A stretch of DNA of 64,000 bases from Brevibacterium sp. CCUG 69071. Its GTDB lineage: Bacteria > Actinomycetota > Actinomycetes > Actinomycetales > Brevibacteriaceae. The notes beneath the pieces were generated by a model. That model was not told where the DNA came from. It did no database searches and saw nothing but the letters and a program-made list of their open reading frames with translations. A program made the position numbers and the translations under genes. The stretch spans positions 744,001 through 808,000 of the forward strand of contig NZ_PGFV01000001.1 of the NCBI RefSeq assembly GCF_021023135.1, written 5' to 3'. This document shows, piece by piece, positions 16,378 through 27,581 of the stretch (position 1 is its first letter; the number at the start of each line of letters is the position of its first letter).

Positions 16378-16586
16378 CGGAGCGACTCCAGTGCTCGGCC
16401 AAGGCGTGCCGAGCCGATGCCACCCGCGCCGTGCTGTGGAACAATCCCGGCCTGCACACCCCCGAGAGGCGCAAGGTCTGGCTGGCATGTGAGGAACACC
16501 TCGAATACCTGCGGCACTTCCTCGACCTGCGCGGCTTCTTCATCGCCGACGTCGACATCGACGCCATCCCCGAAGGAGCAGGCTGA
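16374..16586 (+). CDS. small conserved hypothetical protein (70 aa)
   Basis: Three cysteines (LQCSAKACR near the start, LACEEH at about 39) and histidines suggest a small metal-binding fold. Relatives next to DUF3099 genes in Micrococcales are sometimes mis-titled acetone carboxylase; there is no support for such an activity in 70 residues. The GTG start overlaps the DUF3099 stop and the TGA overlaps the SURF1 ATG (TGATG), so the three genes are one translationally coupled operon. Confidence 0.65.
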   Translation: MTERLQCSAKACRADATRAVLWNNPGLHTPERRKVWLACEEHLEYLRHFLDLRGFFIADVDIDAIPEGAG

Positions 16587-17488
16587 TGTCTCGCTATTCC
16601 TTCCTCTTCACCGCCCGGTGGCTCAAGTACATCGCGATGACGATCATCGTCGTCATCGCCTGTGTGTGCCTGGCCCTGTGGCAGAAGGATCGCCGTGAGC
16701 AGCGTGAGAACGAGATCGCGACGATCAATGCGAACTATTCGGCCGAACCCGTCGACATCGACCAGATCCTTCCCTCCGCCTCGGCGTCGCTCGACGATTC
16801 CGATGAGTGGAAGCAGGTCTCCCTCGAGGGCGAGTTCCGCAGCGAGGACACGGTGCTGGCCCGCAATCGCACCGTCAACGATCAGACCGGCTTCTATGTC
16901 GTCGTCCCCTTCGCACTCGACTCCGGGCAGACGATCGCCGTGGTCAGGGGCTGGATCGCCGATGCCGACCAGGTGCCTGCCACCCCCACCGGACACCAGA
17001 GCATCGTGGCTCACCTGCGCCCGGCGCAGGACGGAGCCGACGACGACAACCCGGAGGGCATGATCAAGGCCATCGACCCCGCCCGGATTCCCGGGATGGA
17101 TGACGCCTACGCCCACGTCTACGGCGAGGTCGCCGACACCACCAACGGGCTGCCCGACGCCGAGGGCCTCACTCCCCTGCCGATGCCCGACCTCAACCCC
17201 GGCAACCACCTGTCCTATATGCTCCAGTGGTTCGCCTTCGGCATCATGATCATCATCGCCGTGTCGATCTCGGCCAGGCGGGAGCGCAAGGCCGCCGCCG
17301 AGGTGGCCGAACAGTCCACCGGTGAGCCCGATTACGTCGTCGTCGACAAGGCGGCGCTGGCCGCCGGTGCCAAGATCAGCCAGCCGGGCAGCCGCTACGG
17401 CCGCAACCGCTTCACCGCCCCCGGTGTCCACGGGCGCGCCGAGGCGGAAGAGGACGAACTCCTCGAAGAGCGGTTCCGCTCGAACTGA
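16586..17488 (+). CDS. SURF1 family cytochrome oxidase assembly protein
   Basis: SURF1 proteins help insert heme a into cytochrome c oxidase. The 300-residue protein has the expected layout: an N-terminal membrane helix (residues about 14-31, ending LWQKDRR), an extracytoplasmic domain with the conserved VSLEGEF, VLARNRTVND and VVPFALDSGQTIAVVRGWI segments, and a second helix (LQWFAFGIMIIIAVSISARR, about 212-231). The cytoplasmic tail of 65 residues is unusually long. Other heme a genes (ctaA, ctaB) are at 28390 and 29759. Confidence 0.85.
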   Translation: MSRYSFLFTARWLKYIAMTIIVVIACVCLALWQKDRREQRENEIATINANYSAEPVDIDQILPSASASLDDSDEWKQVSLEGEFRSEDTVLARNRTVNDQTGFYVVVPFALDSGQTIAVVRGWIADADQVPATPTGHQSIVAHLRPAQDGADDDNPEGMIKAIDPARIPGMDDAYAHVYGEVADTTNGLPDAEGLTPLPMPDLNPGNHLSYMLQWFAFGIMIIIAVSISARRERKAAAEVAEQSTGEPDYVVVDKAALAAGAKISQPGSRYGRNRFTAPGVHGRAEAEEDELLEERFRSN

Positions 17489-17500
17489 GCCGGGCCCGAA

Positions 17501-19095
<1,595 letters not shown>

Positions 19096-19099
<4 letters not shown>

Positions 19100-19758
19100 T
19101 CGTTCTCCAAACTGCGGCCGATGATCTCGGCCAGGAATTCTTGGGGGTGGATGCCGCGGGCCTTCGCCCGGGCGACGAGTTGGTCCGCCTGAGAGGTGGG
19201 CACCCGACAGGACACGACGGTGGTGACTTCGCCCTCCGGCGCCGAGGCGGGTGTCGTGTCCTCGCCAGTGGTCGGAGCCGAGGCGGGCATCCCCGCGAGG
19301 ACGAATCCGGGACCTTCGGGCACGCTTGTGCCCTTCTGATAGGCCGTGGCCGCCGCCCTCGCGCGGTCATCGGCGGCCTCGTTCATCGCGTGGTTGCTGT
19401 GACCCTTGACCCACTCGAATTCGACCTCGCGGCCTGTCAGTGCGGTGTCGAGGAGTTCGAGGAGGTCCCGATTGAGGACTTCCTTCCCGTCGGCCTTCTT
19501 CCAGCCCTTGCGTTTCCACCCGGGCATCCATTTGGTCAGGGCGTTGATCACGTATTGGGAGTCGCAGAAGACCTTGAGCTCCTCATCGGCATCGGCGGTG
19601 GCCTCGAGCAGGTCGAGCACGGCCATCAGTTCGCCGCGATTGTTCGTCGCGTTCTTCCAGCCGCCCGCACGCCAGCAGTCGTCGTCGATGTACCAGGCCC
19701 ACCCGGCGGGTCCGGGGTTGCCGAGCGCAGACCCGTCTGCGGCAGCGATGATCGTCAA
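19096..19758 (-). CDS. ribonuclease H with C-terminal extension
   Basis: Type 1 RNase H fold that degrades RNA in RNA-DNA hybrids. The catalytic acidic residues are visible in AAADGSALGNPG, NNRGELMAVLDLLEA, VFCDSQYVI and NEAADDRAR. After about residue 130 comes a Pro/Thr-rich linker, then a 45-residue tail (VVSCRVPTSQADQLVARAKA ... EFLAEIIGRSL) that looks like a ribbon-helix-helix DNA-binding unit. I chose the TTG at 19758 because AAGGAG lies five bases before it and the protein then starts at the family's usual position. A longer ATG start at 19815 adds an unlikely leader. Confidence 0.8.
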
Positions 19759-20010
19759 TGGTTCTCCTTGGAAAGTCGGCTTCCATTCTTTCACGTCACC
19801 GGCCAGGACAGGCATTCAGGGGCGGTGATCTGCGTGACCAGTCCGGCGTGCCGACGGAACTCGCCGTGGTGCCGACGAGACTCGCCGAGGCGGGGCGTCG
19901 GAATCGACGCGCCCGCCTCGGCGAGGTGGTGGGCATCCCCGCGGGGACGTCTGGTCCCGCGATTCGGGACTCGTGATTCAGTTGGATTCGAGTCTCAGCT
20001 GGTGCTGGAA
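19759..20010. other. repeat-rich intergenic region downstream of the suf operon
   Basis: The stretch holds a 21-bp near-repeat (TGCCGACGGAACTCGCCGTGG at about 19849 and its variant beginning TGCCGACGAGACTCGCC right after it), a long hairpin (listed separately), a smaller one (GTCCCG at 19954-19959 with CGGGAC at 19965-19970), and the palindrome-bearing string ATCCCCGCGGGGACG. A similar string occurs inside the SpoU gene near 10365. No gene is seen. Confidence 0.5.
19881..19925 (-). terminator. large hairpin, probable suf operon terminator
   Basis: CTCGCCGAGGCGGGGCGTCG pairs with CGACGCGCCCGCCTCGGCGAG across a four-base loop, with one bulge, giving about 20 pairs. It lies 86 bases past the last suf gene on the minus strand. 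There is no U-tract, so it may act with Rho or as an RNA end protector. Confidence 0.6.
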
Positions 20011-20346
20011 TCAGATGTTGAACCCCAGGGCCCGCATTTGTTCGCGGCCGTCCTCGGTGATCTTCTCCGGGCCCCATGGCGGCATCCACACCCAGTTGAT
20101 GCGGTAGGCCGGCACGATGCCGTCGAGGCACTGGGCCGTCTGATCTTCGATGACGTCGGTCAGCGGGCAGGCCGCCGAGGTCAGGGTCATCTCGACGACA
20201 GCGGTGCCGTCGTCTTCGACCGAGAGTCCGTAGACGAGGCCGAGGTCGACGATGTTGACGCCGAGTTCGGGGTCGACGACGTCCATCATCGCCTCGCGAA
20301 CCTCGTCGACGCTCGCGTTCTGCGGTGCGTCAATGACTTCAGGCAT
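20011..20346 (-). CDS. sufT: SufT-like iron-sulfur assembly factor (DUF59/MIP18)
   Basis: This short protein of 111 residues has the DUF59 fold: VDPELGVNIVDLGLVYGLSV, then the conserved TLTSAACPLTD with the reactive cysteine, and WVWMPPWGPEKIT. It helps Fe-S cluster maturation or transfer and is the usual last gene of actinobacterial suf operons. The ATG at 20346 has AGGAGA in front and overlaps the end of sufU by eight bases. Longer readings to 20502 would overlap sufU in another frame. Confidence 0.88.
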   Translation of the reverse strand: MPEVIDAPQNASVDEVREAMMDVVDPELGVNIVDLGLVYGLSVEDDGTAVVEMTLTSAACPLTDVIEDQTAQCLDGIVPAYRINWVWMPPWGPEKITEDGREQMRALGFNI

Positions 20347-20818
20347 GTCGTTTCTCCTCACGCGCTGTTTGTGCTTGGTTGAGTGCGTCCTTGAAGGCCA
20401 CCCAGGACAGGAGTGCGCACTTGATCCTGGCTGGGAACTTCGAGACTCCCGTGAACGCCGCGGCGTCTCCGAGAACCTCTTCGTCGGCCTCCATTGTCCC
20501 ACGCGAGTGCATGAGTTCGTGGAACTGTCCCTCGATCTTCAGCATCCCCTCGATCGTGGAATCGTCGGCGAGTTCGGAGAGCACCGAGGCCGAGGCCATC
20601 GAGATCGAACAGCCGTCGCCGGACCAGCGCACGGCGATCCGCCCGTCCTCGAGCAGCTCGGTTTCGAGCTCGATCTCGTCCCCGCAGGTCGGGTTGACCT
20701 GATGGGAGTACCCGTGCGGACCGGCGGCGTTCTCGCCCAGCAGGGCGGAGTTGCCGATCCGGGACCGCGAATGGTCGAGGATGACCTGTTGGTAGAGCTG
20801 CTGCATCTGGGTGCTCAT
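20339..20818 (-). CDS. sufU: iron-sulfur cluster scaffold / sulfur acceptor SufU
   Basis: SufU takes sulfur from SufS and is zinc-bound in Gram-positive bacteria. All three ligand cysteines are present: NPTCGD (C45, with D47), GDGCSIS (C70) and RIKCALLSW (C134). It has 159 residues and the 18-residue insert between the second and third cysteine regions typical of SufU rather than IscU. Start and stop overlap its neighbours by 4 (sufS) and 8 (sufT) bases. Confidence 0.9.
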   Translation of the reverse strand: MSTQMQQLYQQVILDHSRSRIGNSALLGENAAGPHGYSHQVNPTCGDEIELETELLEDGRIAVRWSGDGCSISMASASVLSELADDSTIEGMLKIEGQFHELMHSRGTMEADEEVLGDAAAFTGVSKFPARIKCALLSWVAFKDALNQAQTAREEKRHA

Positions 20819-22076
20819 GAGGCCTGCTCCCCCACCCCGAAGAACGGCCGCACCTCGGCGAGGGCGGCGAGGAACCGCTGGCAGTCCTCGACGTTGTTGT
20901 ACAGGTAGGTGCTCGCCCGCGTCGAGGCAGTGACCCCGAAACGACGGTGCAGCGGCTGAGCGCAGTGGTGGCCGACCCGCACAGCCACGCCCTGCGAGTC
21001 GAGGTACTGTCCGACATCGTGGGCGTGGACGCCCTCGACATCGAAGGCCACGGTCCCGATCCGCTGCTCGGCAGAACCGAGGACGCGGATGCCCGGGATC
21101 TCGGCGATGCCGTCCAGCAGCACCTCGGCGAGTTCGCGTTCGTGGGCGTAGACGTTCTCCAGGCCCACCTCGACGAGGTAGCCCACGGCCGTGGCGAAGG
21201 CCGCGACCTCAGCCACGGGTTGGGTGCCGGCCTCGAAACGCTGGGGTGCGGGCATGAACTCGGTGTTCTCCATGGTCACGGTCGTGATCATCGATCCCCC
21301 GGTGAGCACCGGCGGCAGCGCGTCGAGCAGCTCAGGCTTGCCCCAGAGCACACCGAGCCCGGTGGGCCCGAGTGCCTTGTGCGCGGAGAACGCCGCGAAG
21401 TCGACGTCGAGGTCGACGAAGTCCACGGGCATATGCGGCACGGACTGGCAGGCGTCGAGCACCACAGCCGAGCCGACGGCGCGGGCCCGGGCGACGAGCG
21501 TGTCGACGGGGTTGACGGTGCCGAGGACATTGGACACGTGGGTGAAGGCGAGCACCTTCGTCGTCTCGTCGACGATCGAGTCGAGTTCGCTCAGGTCGAG
21601 TTCGCCGGCCTCGGTCACCGGCAGCCAGCGCAGGCTCGCCCCGGTCGAGGCGGCCAGCTGCTGCCAGGGGACGAGATTGGCGTGATGCTCCATCTCGGTG
21701 ACGACGATCGAGTCGCCTTCTCCGATGGCGAAGCGCTTCGCCGCCTCACCCCCGAAGCCATGGCTGGCCCTGTCGATGCCGAGAGCGACGATGTTGAGCG
21801 CCTCGGTGGCGTTCTTCGTCCAGCACACCTGTTCGGGTGCTCCTCCGACGAGTCCGGCGACGGCCGCGCGGCCGCCCTCGAAGGCATCCGTGGCCCGCAC
21901 CGCCAGCGTGTGGGCACCGCGGTGGACGGCGGCATTGCGCTGGGCGTAGTACTCGGTGAAGGTATCGATCACACACTGCGGCTTCTGGGAGGTCGCACCG
22001 GAGTCGAGATAGGACAGCGGCGACTCCCCGACCCTCTCATCGAGGATCGGGAAATCGCCTCGCAGCCGTGCGAACA

Positions 22077-22077
<1 letters not shown>
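20815..22077 (-). CDS. sufS: cysteine desulfurase SufS
   Basis: PLP enzyme of the class II (SufS/CsdA) desulfurases that takes sulfur from cysteine for cluster assembly. The PLP lysine is in FSAHKALGPTG (K234), a stacking histidine in MEHHANLVPW (131) and the catalytic cysteine in VGHHCAQPL (C372). Length 420 is normal. It shares one base with sufC and four with sufU. Confidence 0.92.
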
Positions 22078-22835
<758 letters not shown>

Positions 22836-22856
22836 GACAATCCTTTGTTGTTCGTT

Positions 22857-23180
22857 TCAGTTCAGGGTCGTGGTCGGGTCGAGCAGGATGCGGCCGGCGA
22901 TCTCCTTGCAGTCGTAGACCGCGACGGGTTCGAATGCCGGTGGGCTCAGCGGCTGACCGCTGGTGAGGTCGAACTGCGAGCCGTGCAGCCAGCATTCGAT
23001 GGCGCAGCCTTCCACCTCGCCCTCGGCCAGGGAGACCTCGCCGTGGGTGCACAGGTCGTCGATCGCATGGATCCGACCGTCGGAGTCACGGGCGATGCAG
23101 ATCTCGTGGTTGTCCACTTCGATGCGCATCGTGCCTCCGGGGGCCACCTCGTCGGCGGCCGCCACGTCGATCATGGTCAC
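22857..23180 (-). CDS. Rieske-type ferredoxin of the suf operon
   Basis: This 107-residue protein has a Rieske [2Fe-2S] site: C44-T-H46 in DDLCTHGEVS and C63-x-x-H66 in IECWLHGSQF. It resembles the ferredoxin component of non-heme dioxygenases, but its place between sufD and sufC suggests electron supply or cluster transfer in Fe-S assembly. I chose the GTG at 23180, which overlaps the sufD stop (GTGA) with GGAG six bases before; the ATG at 23174 is an alternative. Confidence 0.85.
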   Translation of the reverse strand: MTMIDVAAADEVAPGGTMRIEVDNHEICIARDSDGRIHAIDDLCTHGEVSLAEGEVEGCAIECWLHGSQFDLTSGQPLSPPAFEPVAVYDCKEIAGRILLDPTTTLN

Positions 23181-24352
23181 AGAACGCTCCGTGAGAGCTC
23201 GTCCTCGATTCGTTCGTTGAGGACCTCTTCGATCTCGGGGACCTGGATCTTCTGGATGACCTCGTTGAAGAATCCGCGGACCACGAGCTGACGGGCGACA
23301 TCCTCGGGGATGCCGCGGCTCATCAGGTAGAACAGGTGCTCCTCGTCGAAGCGACCGGTCGAGGAAGCGTGCCCGGCACCGGCGATGTCGCCGGTCTCGA
23401 TCTCGAGGTTCGGCACCGAGTCCGCCCGTGCCCCATCGGTGAGGATGAGGTTGCGGTTGAGCTCGTAGGTGTCGATGTCGAGGGCCTCGGGGCGGATGAG
23501 GACATCGCCGATCCACACGCTGCGTGCGTCCTTACCCTGCAGGGCGCCCTTGTAGTGGACGTTCGACTTCGCCTTCGGCGTGTTGTGGTCGATGTAGGTG
23601 CGGTGCTCGAAGTGCTGTCCGGCATCGGCGAAGTACAGGCCGAGCAGTTCGGCCTCTCCCCCGGCAGCGGAATAGCGCACGTTCGTGTTCAGGCGCACGA
23701 TGTCACCGCCGAGGCTGATGACGATGTGCTTGAGCTTCGCATCCTTGCCCACGATCGCATCGTGCTGGCCGAGGTGCTGCGATTCGTCGTCCCAGAGCTG
23801 CAGCGACACGAAGGTCACATCCGCGCCGTCGCCGATGACCAGCGACACGAGCTCGGAGTACCGGGCCGGTCCCTCGTGCTCGACGACGATGGTGGCCTTG
23901 GCGTTCGCACCGACGGAGACGACCACATGGCCGTGGGTGATCTCATCGCCGGTGCCGTCGGCGTGGATGATCGCCGCCTGCTCGAGTTCGGTGTTCGCGG
24001 GCACCGAGTAGTGGGTCACGGTCTTCGCACGGTTCGCGGCGACGGCGGCCGCGCGGTCCTCGGGCTCGAGGATGCCCAGCTCCTGCGCGGCATCAAGCGA
24101 GATCTCCTCGACGGAGATGCCCTCGGGCAGTTCGTTCGTCACCTGCAGGTCCGCCTCGGTGCCGGCATCGGTGAAGAACTCACTGAGCTTGCGCACCGGG
24201 GAGAATCGCCATTCCTCCTCGCGTCCGGTCGGGACGGGGAAGTCGGCGGTGGCGAAGCTGCGTGTGCGTGCGTCCCGCTTGGAATCGGGAACCTGGACGC
24301 CGGCGCCATGAGAGTGCTCATCGACGCCCAGCGGATTGGTGGTATCAGTCAC
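23177..24352 (-). CDS. sufD: Fe-S cluster assembly protein SufD
   Basis: Scaffold subunit paired with SufB in the SufBC2D complex. The beta-helix core is visible from about residue 120, and the C-terminus has the conserved [20 protein letters not shown] and VVRGFFNEVI. Its first 50 residues are variable, with RSFATADFPVPTGREEEWRF typical of SufD. 391 residues. A 34-base gap separates it from sufB. Confidence 0.92.
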   Translation of the reverse strand: MTDTTNPLGVDEHSHGAGVQVPDSKRDARTRSFATADFPVPTGREEEWRFSPVRKLSEFFTDAGTEADLQVTNELPEGISVEEISLDAAQELGILEPEDRAAAVAANRAKTVTHYSVPANTELEQAAIIHADGTGDEITHGHVVVSVGANAKATIVVEHEGPARYSELVSLVIGDGADVTFVSLQLWDDESQHLGQHDAIVGKDAKLKHIVISLGGDIVRLNTNVRYSAAGGEAELLGLYFADAGQHFEHRTYIDHNTPKAKSNVHYKGALQGKDARSVWIGDVLIRPEALDIDTYELNRNLILTDGARADSVPNLEIETGDIAGAGHASSTGRFDEEHLFYLMSRGIPEDVARQLVVRGFFNEVIQKIQVPEIEEVLNERIEDELSRSVL

Positions 24353-24386
24353 TGAATAAACTCCTTGGTGTGGAAGGCGGTGGGGA

Positions 24387-25817
24387 TCAGCCCACTGCCC
24401 CTTCCATCTGCAGTTCGATGAGGCGGTTGAGCTCGAGTGCGTATTCCATGGGCAGCTCGCGAGCGATCGGCTCGACGAATCCGCGCACGATCATCGCCAT
24501 CGCCTCGGTTTCCTCCATACCGCGGCTCATCAGGTAGAAGAGCTGGTCCTCGCTCACCTTCGACACCGTGGCCTCGTGGCCGAGGGTCACATCGTCCTCG
24601 CGGATGTCGATGTAGGGGTAGGTGTCGGAGCGGGAGACGTTGTCGACGAGCAGGGCGTCGCAGAGGACGTTGTTCGACGAACCCTCGGCACCGGGGTGGA
24701 CGTGGACGAGGCCGCGGTAGCCTGCGCGTCCGCCGCCGCGGGCCACAGACTTCGAGACGATCGAGGAGTGCGTGTGCGGAGCGGCGTGGACCATCTTCGC
24801 ACCGGTGTCCTGGTGCTGTCCCTCGCCGGCGAAGGCCACGGACAGGGTCTCTCCTCGGGCGTGTTCGCCGGTCATCCAGATGGCCGGGTACTTCATGGTC
24901 ACCTTGGAGCCGATGTTGCCGTCGACCCATTCCATGGAGGCGCCCTCTTCGGCGATCGCGCGCTTGGTCACGAGGTTGTAGACGTTGTTCGACCAGTTCT
25001 GGATCGTCGTGTAGCGGACCTTCGCATCCTTCTTCGCGATGATCTCGACGACGGCCGAGTGCAGGGAGTCCGTCTTGTAGATCGGAGCCGTGCAGCCCTC
25101 GACGTAGTGGACCGAGGAGCCTTCGTCGGCGATGATCAGGGTGCGTTCGAACTGGCCCATGTTCTCGGTGTTGATGCGGAAGTAGGCCTGCAGCGGAATC
25201 TCGACGTGGACGCCCTTGGGGACGTAGACGAAGGAGCCGCCGGACCACACGGCCGTGTTCAGAGCGGAGAACTTGTTGTCCCCGGCCGGAATGATCGAGC
25301 CGAAGTACTCCTCGAAGATCTCCGGGTGCTCGCGCAGGCCGGTGTCGGTGTCCATGAAGATGACACCCTGGCGCTCGAGCTCCTCGTTGATCTGGTGGTA
25401 GACGACCTCGGACTCGTACTGAGCCGCGACGCCGGCGACGAGGCGCTGCTTCTCCGCCTCGGGGATGCCGAGCCGGTCGTAGGTGTTGCGGATGTCCTCG
25501 GGCAGATCCTCCCATGAGGTGGCCTGACCTTCGGTGGAGCGCACGAAGTACTTGATGTCGGCGAAGTCGATGCCGGTGAGGTCCGCACCCCAGTTGGGCA
25601 TGGGCTTCTTGTCGAAGAGCTTCAGGGCTTTCAGTCGACGGTTGAGCATCCACTCGGGTTCGTCCTTGAGCTTCGAGATGTTGCGCACCACGTCCTCGCT
25701 GAGGCCGCGCACCGCGGTCGCACCGGCGTCGGTATCGTCGTGCCAACCGTATGCGTACTGCCCGAGGTCTTTGAGCTCGGGGTTGGCATCGATGATCCGA
25801 TTTCCTGTGTCAGTCAT
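24387..25817 (-). CDS. sufB: Fe-S cluster assembly protein SufB
   Basis: Main scaffold subunit on which the cluster is built. Recognisable segments are [52 protein letters not shown] with its conserved cysteine, and [20 protein letters not shown]. The C-terminal [20 protein letters not shown] matches the SufB/SufD family. 476 residues, full length, without an intein, unlike mycobacterial SufB. It overlaps sufR by four bases. Confidence 0.95.
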   Translation of the reverse strand: MTDTGNRIIDANPELKDLGQYAYGWHDDTDAGATAVRGLSEDVVRNISKLKDEPEWMLNRRLKALKLFDKKPMPNWGADLTGIDFADIKYFVRSTEGQATSWEDLPEDIRNTYDRLGIPEAEKQRLVAGVAAQYESEVVYHQINEELERQGVIFMDTDTGLREHPEIFEEYFGSIIPAGDNKFSALNTAVWSGGSFVYVPKGVHVEIPLQAYFRINTENMGQFERTLIIADEGSSVHYVEGCTAPIYKTDSLHSAVVEIIAKKDAKVRYTTIQNWSNNVYNLVTKRAIAEEGASMEWVDGNIGSKVTMKYPAIWMTGEHARGETLSVAFAGEGQHQDTGAKMVHAAPHTHSSIVSKSVARGGGRAGYRGLVHVHPGAEGSSNNVLCDALLVDNVSRSDTYPYIDIREDDVTLGHEATVSKVSEDQLFYLMSRGMEETEAMAMIVRGFVEPIARELPMEYALELNRLIELQMEGAVG

Positions 25818-26533
25818 CGTGAACCTCCTTGAGGTCGATCATTGCTGTGAATGAGTGGTCTGGTGAGTTCCGAGGTGGGAATGTGGGTGGTGCAGACATG
25901 GTCCCCGTGCGCCAGCGACGAGAGCCTGCGCACATCCACGCCGAGGTAGTCCGAGAACATCTCGAGCTCCGCTTCGCAGATCTCCGGGAATTCCGAGGCC
26001 ACCGCCTGGATCGGGCAGTGTCCCTGGCACAGCTGCATCGCTTCGAGGGGGGTTCCTGCCGCAACCGGGGTCGCCGAGGCGGCATATCCTTCCCTGGTCA
26101 GCGCGGCCGCCAGGGCTCGGGAACGGGACGCCACGGTGGTGCCGCCCCTCCTGTCGAGTTCTCCGCCGAGGCGGTCGCGGAGCTTGGCCACGAAATCCTC
26201 GGTGTATTCCTCGACGGCTTCCCCGCCATCGCGATCTTTCATGAATTTGAGGATGTTGACGGCCAGCTCATCGTAGGAATGGCTGACGGAGCCGTGCCCA
26301 CGCGAAGTGACCACATAGTGCCTGGCCGGACGTCCCCGCCCCGACTGCTTCCCGGCGAATTCGCGCACCTCGATGAGGTCCTCGTTCTCGAGGGCATCGA
26401 GGTGGCGGCGGATCGCCGCCGGAGTCAGTTCGAGGGTTTTGGCCAGTGACGAAGCGGTGATGGGGCCTTCGTCGAGCACGGAGCTGAAGACCTTCTGCCG
26501 GGTTCGGCGATCTTCCGTGTCGTTTGCAGCCAT
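25814..26533 (-). CDS. sufR: SufR-type iron-sulfur transcriptional regulator
   Basis: First gene of the suf operon. Residues 10-80 form a winged helix ([20 protein letters not shown]). The C-terminal part has cysteines C169, C173, C186 and C214 (LCQGHC, EICEAE, DHVCTTH), the set that binds an Fe-S cluster in SufR of cyanobacteria and mycobacteria. When loaded it should repress suf. AAGGAGGTGG lies before the ATG. A perfect CAAC-N6-GTTG palindrome sits 22-35 bases upstream. Confidence 0.9.
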   Translation of the reverse strand: MAANDTEDRRTRQKVFSSVLDEGPITASSLAKTLELTPAAIRRHLDALENEDLIEVREFAGKQSGRGRPARHYVVTSRGHGSVSHSYDELAVNILKFMKDRDGGEAVEEYTEDFVAKLRDRLGGELDRRGGTTVASRSRALAAALTREGYAASATPVAAGTPLEAMQLCQGHCPIQAVASEFPEICEAELEMFSDYLGVDVRRLSSLAHGDHVCTTHIPTSELTRPLIHSNDRPQGGSR

Positions 26534-26554
26534 TTTCCACCTCCTTGACTAACA

Positions 26555-26568
26555 CAACAATATTGTTG
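26555..26568. promoter_or_regulatory. SufR operator (CAAC-N6-GTTG)
   Basis: CAACAATATTGTTG is a perfect 14-bp palindrome between sufR and the divergent ABC gene. CAAC-N6-GTTG is the published SufR recognition pattern in cyanobacteria. It overlaps AT-rich hexamers that could be the sufR -10 element, which fits autorepression. Confidence 0.75.
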
Positions 26569-26624
26569 CGTAATTTGTTTCGTAAAACTAGGTGAGCCTA
26601 ACCGCACAAGGATTCGACCGACCG

Positions 26625-26630
26625 TAGAAT
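26625..26630 (+). promoter_or_regulatory. -10 element, probable leaderless promoter of the ABC operon
   Basis: TAGAAT ends six bases before the GTG start at 26637, and there is no ribosome site. Transcription would begin at or next to the G of the start codon. Confidence 0.55.
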
Positions 26631-26636
26631 GGTCGG

Positions 26637-27581
26637 GTGTCAGAATCGGCTCTCACCATTCGCGGTCTCCATTACTCGTACGGCGCCCACCACGTCGTCG
26701 ACGGAATCGACCTCGACGCCGCGCCGGGATCCATCCTCGGCGTGCTCGGTCCCAATGGTGCGGGCAAGTCGACGACGATCTCCCTGGCTGTCGGCACGCG
26801 TGCCCCCGATGCCGGTCGGGTCGAGATCTTCGGCCATGACCCCCACCGCGAACACGAGACGACCTCGCAGCTGGCCGGGGTGATGCTCCAGGACGGCGGA
26901 CTGCCGATGAGCGCGAAGCCGCTCCAGGTCCTCCGTCATCTCGCGTCCCTCTACTCGGATCCGGTCCCCGTGGACGAGCTTGCCGAACCCTTGGGTCTCC
27001 ATGAGTTCTCCACGCGCACGATCCGTCGCCTCTCCGGCGGACAGAAGCAGCGGGTGGCTCTGGCCGCGGCCCTCATCGGCCGTCCCCGGTTGGTCTTCCT
27101 CGACGAACCCTGCGCCGGACTCGACCCGCAGGCCAGAGAGGTCGTCCACGACTTCATCCGGGATCTCGCCGCCGGCGGGGTGACCGTGGTGCTGACCACC
27201 CACGACCTCGCCGAGGCGGAGGAGCTCGCCGACGAGGTCGTCGTCATCGATCGCGGGCGGATCATCGCCCAGGGCGCTCCGGAGGAGCTGCGCAACGCCT
27301 CCCCCGCAGGTCGACGCCTCGAGATCCGCGTGGCCGAGGGCCTGGCGACTGCGCCGCAGACCGACCAGGACCGTGCGCGACTGCTCTCTGCCATGGACGC
27401 CGTCGCCCCCACCTCGGCGACCGGATCGAGTCTCATCGTCGACGGGGAGCTCGACAGCCACCAGATCGCCCGCCTCTGCACCCTCGTCGCCGAGGCGGGG
27501 CTGACGATCACGGACATAGACATGCATTCCCAGTCCCTGGCAGATGTGTTCTTCGAGCTCACGGGCAGGCCGCTGCGATGA
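26637..27581 (+). CDS. ABC exporter ATP-binding protein
   Basis: An ABC-2 type ATPase (DrrA/CcmA-like) of 314 residues, with Walker A GPNGAGKSTT, signature LSGGQKQRVALAAALIG and Walker B LVFLDEPCAGLD. The last 100 residues form the extra domain common in this family. In mycobacteria the orthologous pair (Rv1458c-Rv1457c) also lies divergent from sufR and next to ctaA. The function is unknown; the conserved link with ctaA suggests a role in heme or oxidase assembly. The GTG start appears leaderless. Confidence 0.85.
   Translation: MSESALTIRGLHYSYGAHHVVDGIDLDAAPGSILGVLGPNGAGKSTTISLAVGTRAPDAGRVEIFGHDPHREHETTSQLAGVMLQDGGLPMSAKPLQVLRHLASLYSDPVPVDELAEPLGLHEFSTRTIRRLSGGQKQRVALAAALIGRPRLVFLDEPCAGLDPQAREVVHDFIRDLAAGGVTVVLTTHDLAEAEELADEVVVIDRGRIIAQGAPEELRNASPAGRRLEIRVAEGLATAPQTDQDRARLLSAMDAVAPTSATGSSLIVDGELDSHQIARLCTLVAEAGLTITDIDMHSQSLADVFFELTGRPLR

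Noticed and set aside
16374-16586. Acetone carboxylase annotation for the 70-aa protein
   Set aside because: The protein is far too small and shares nothing with acetone carboxylase subunits; the name is a known transfer error.
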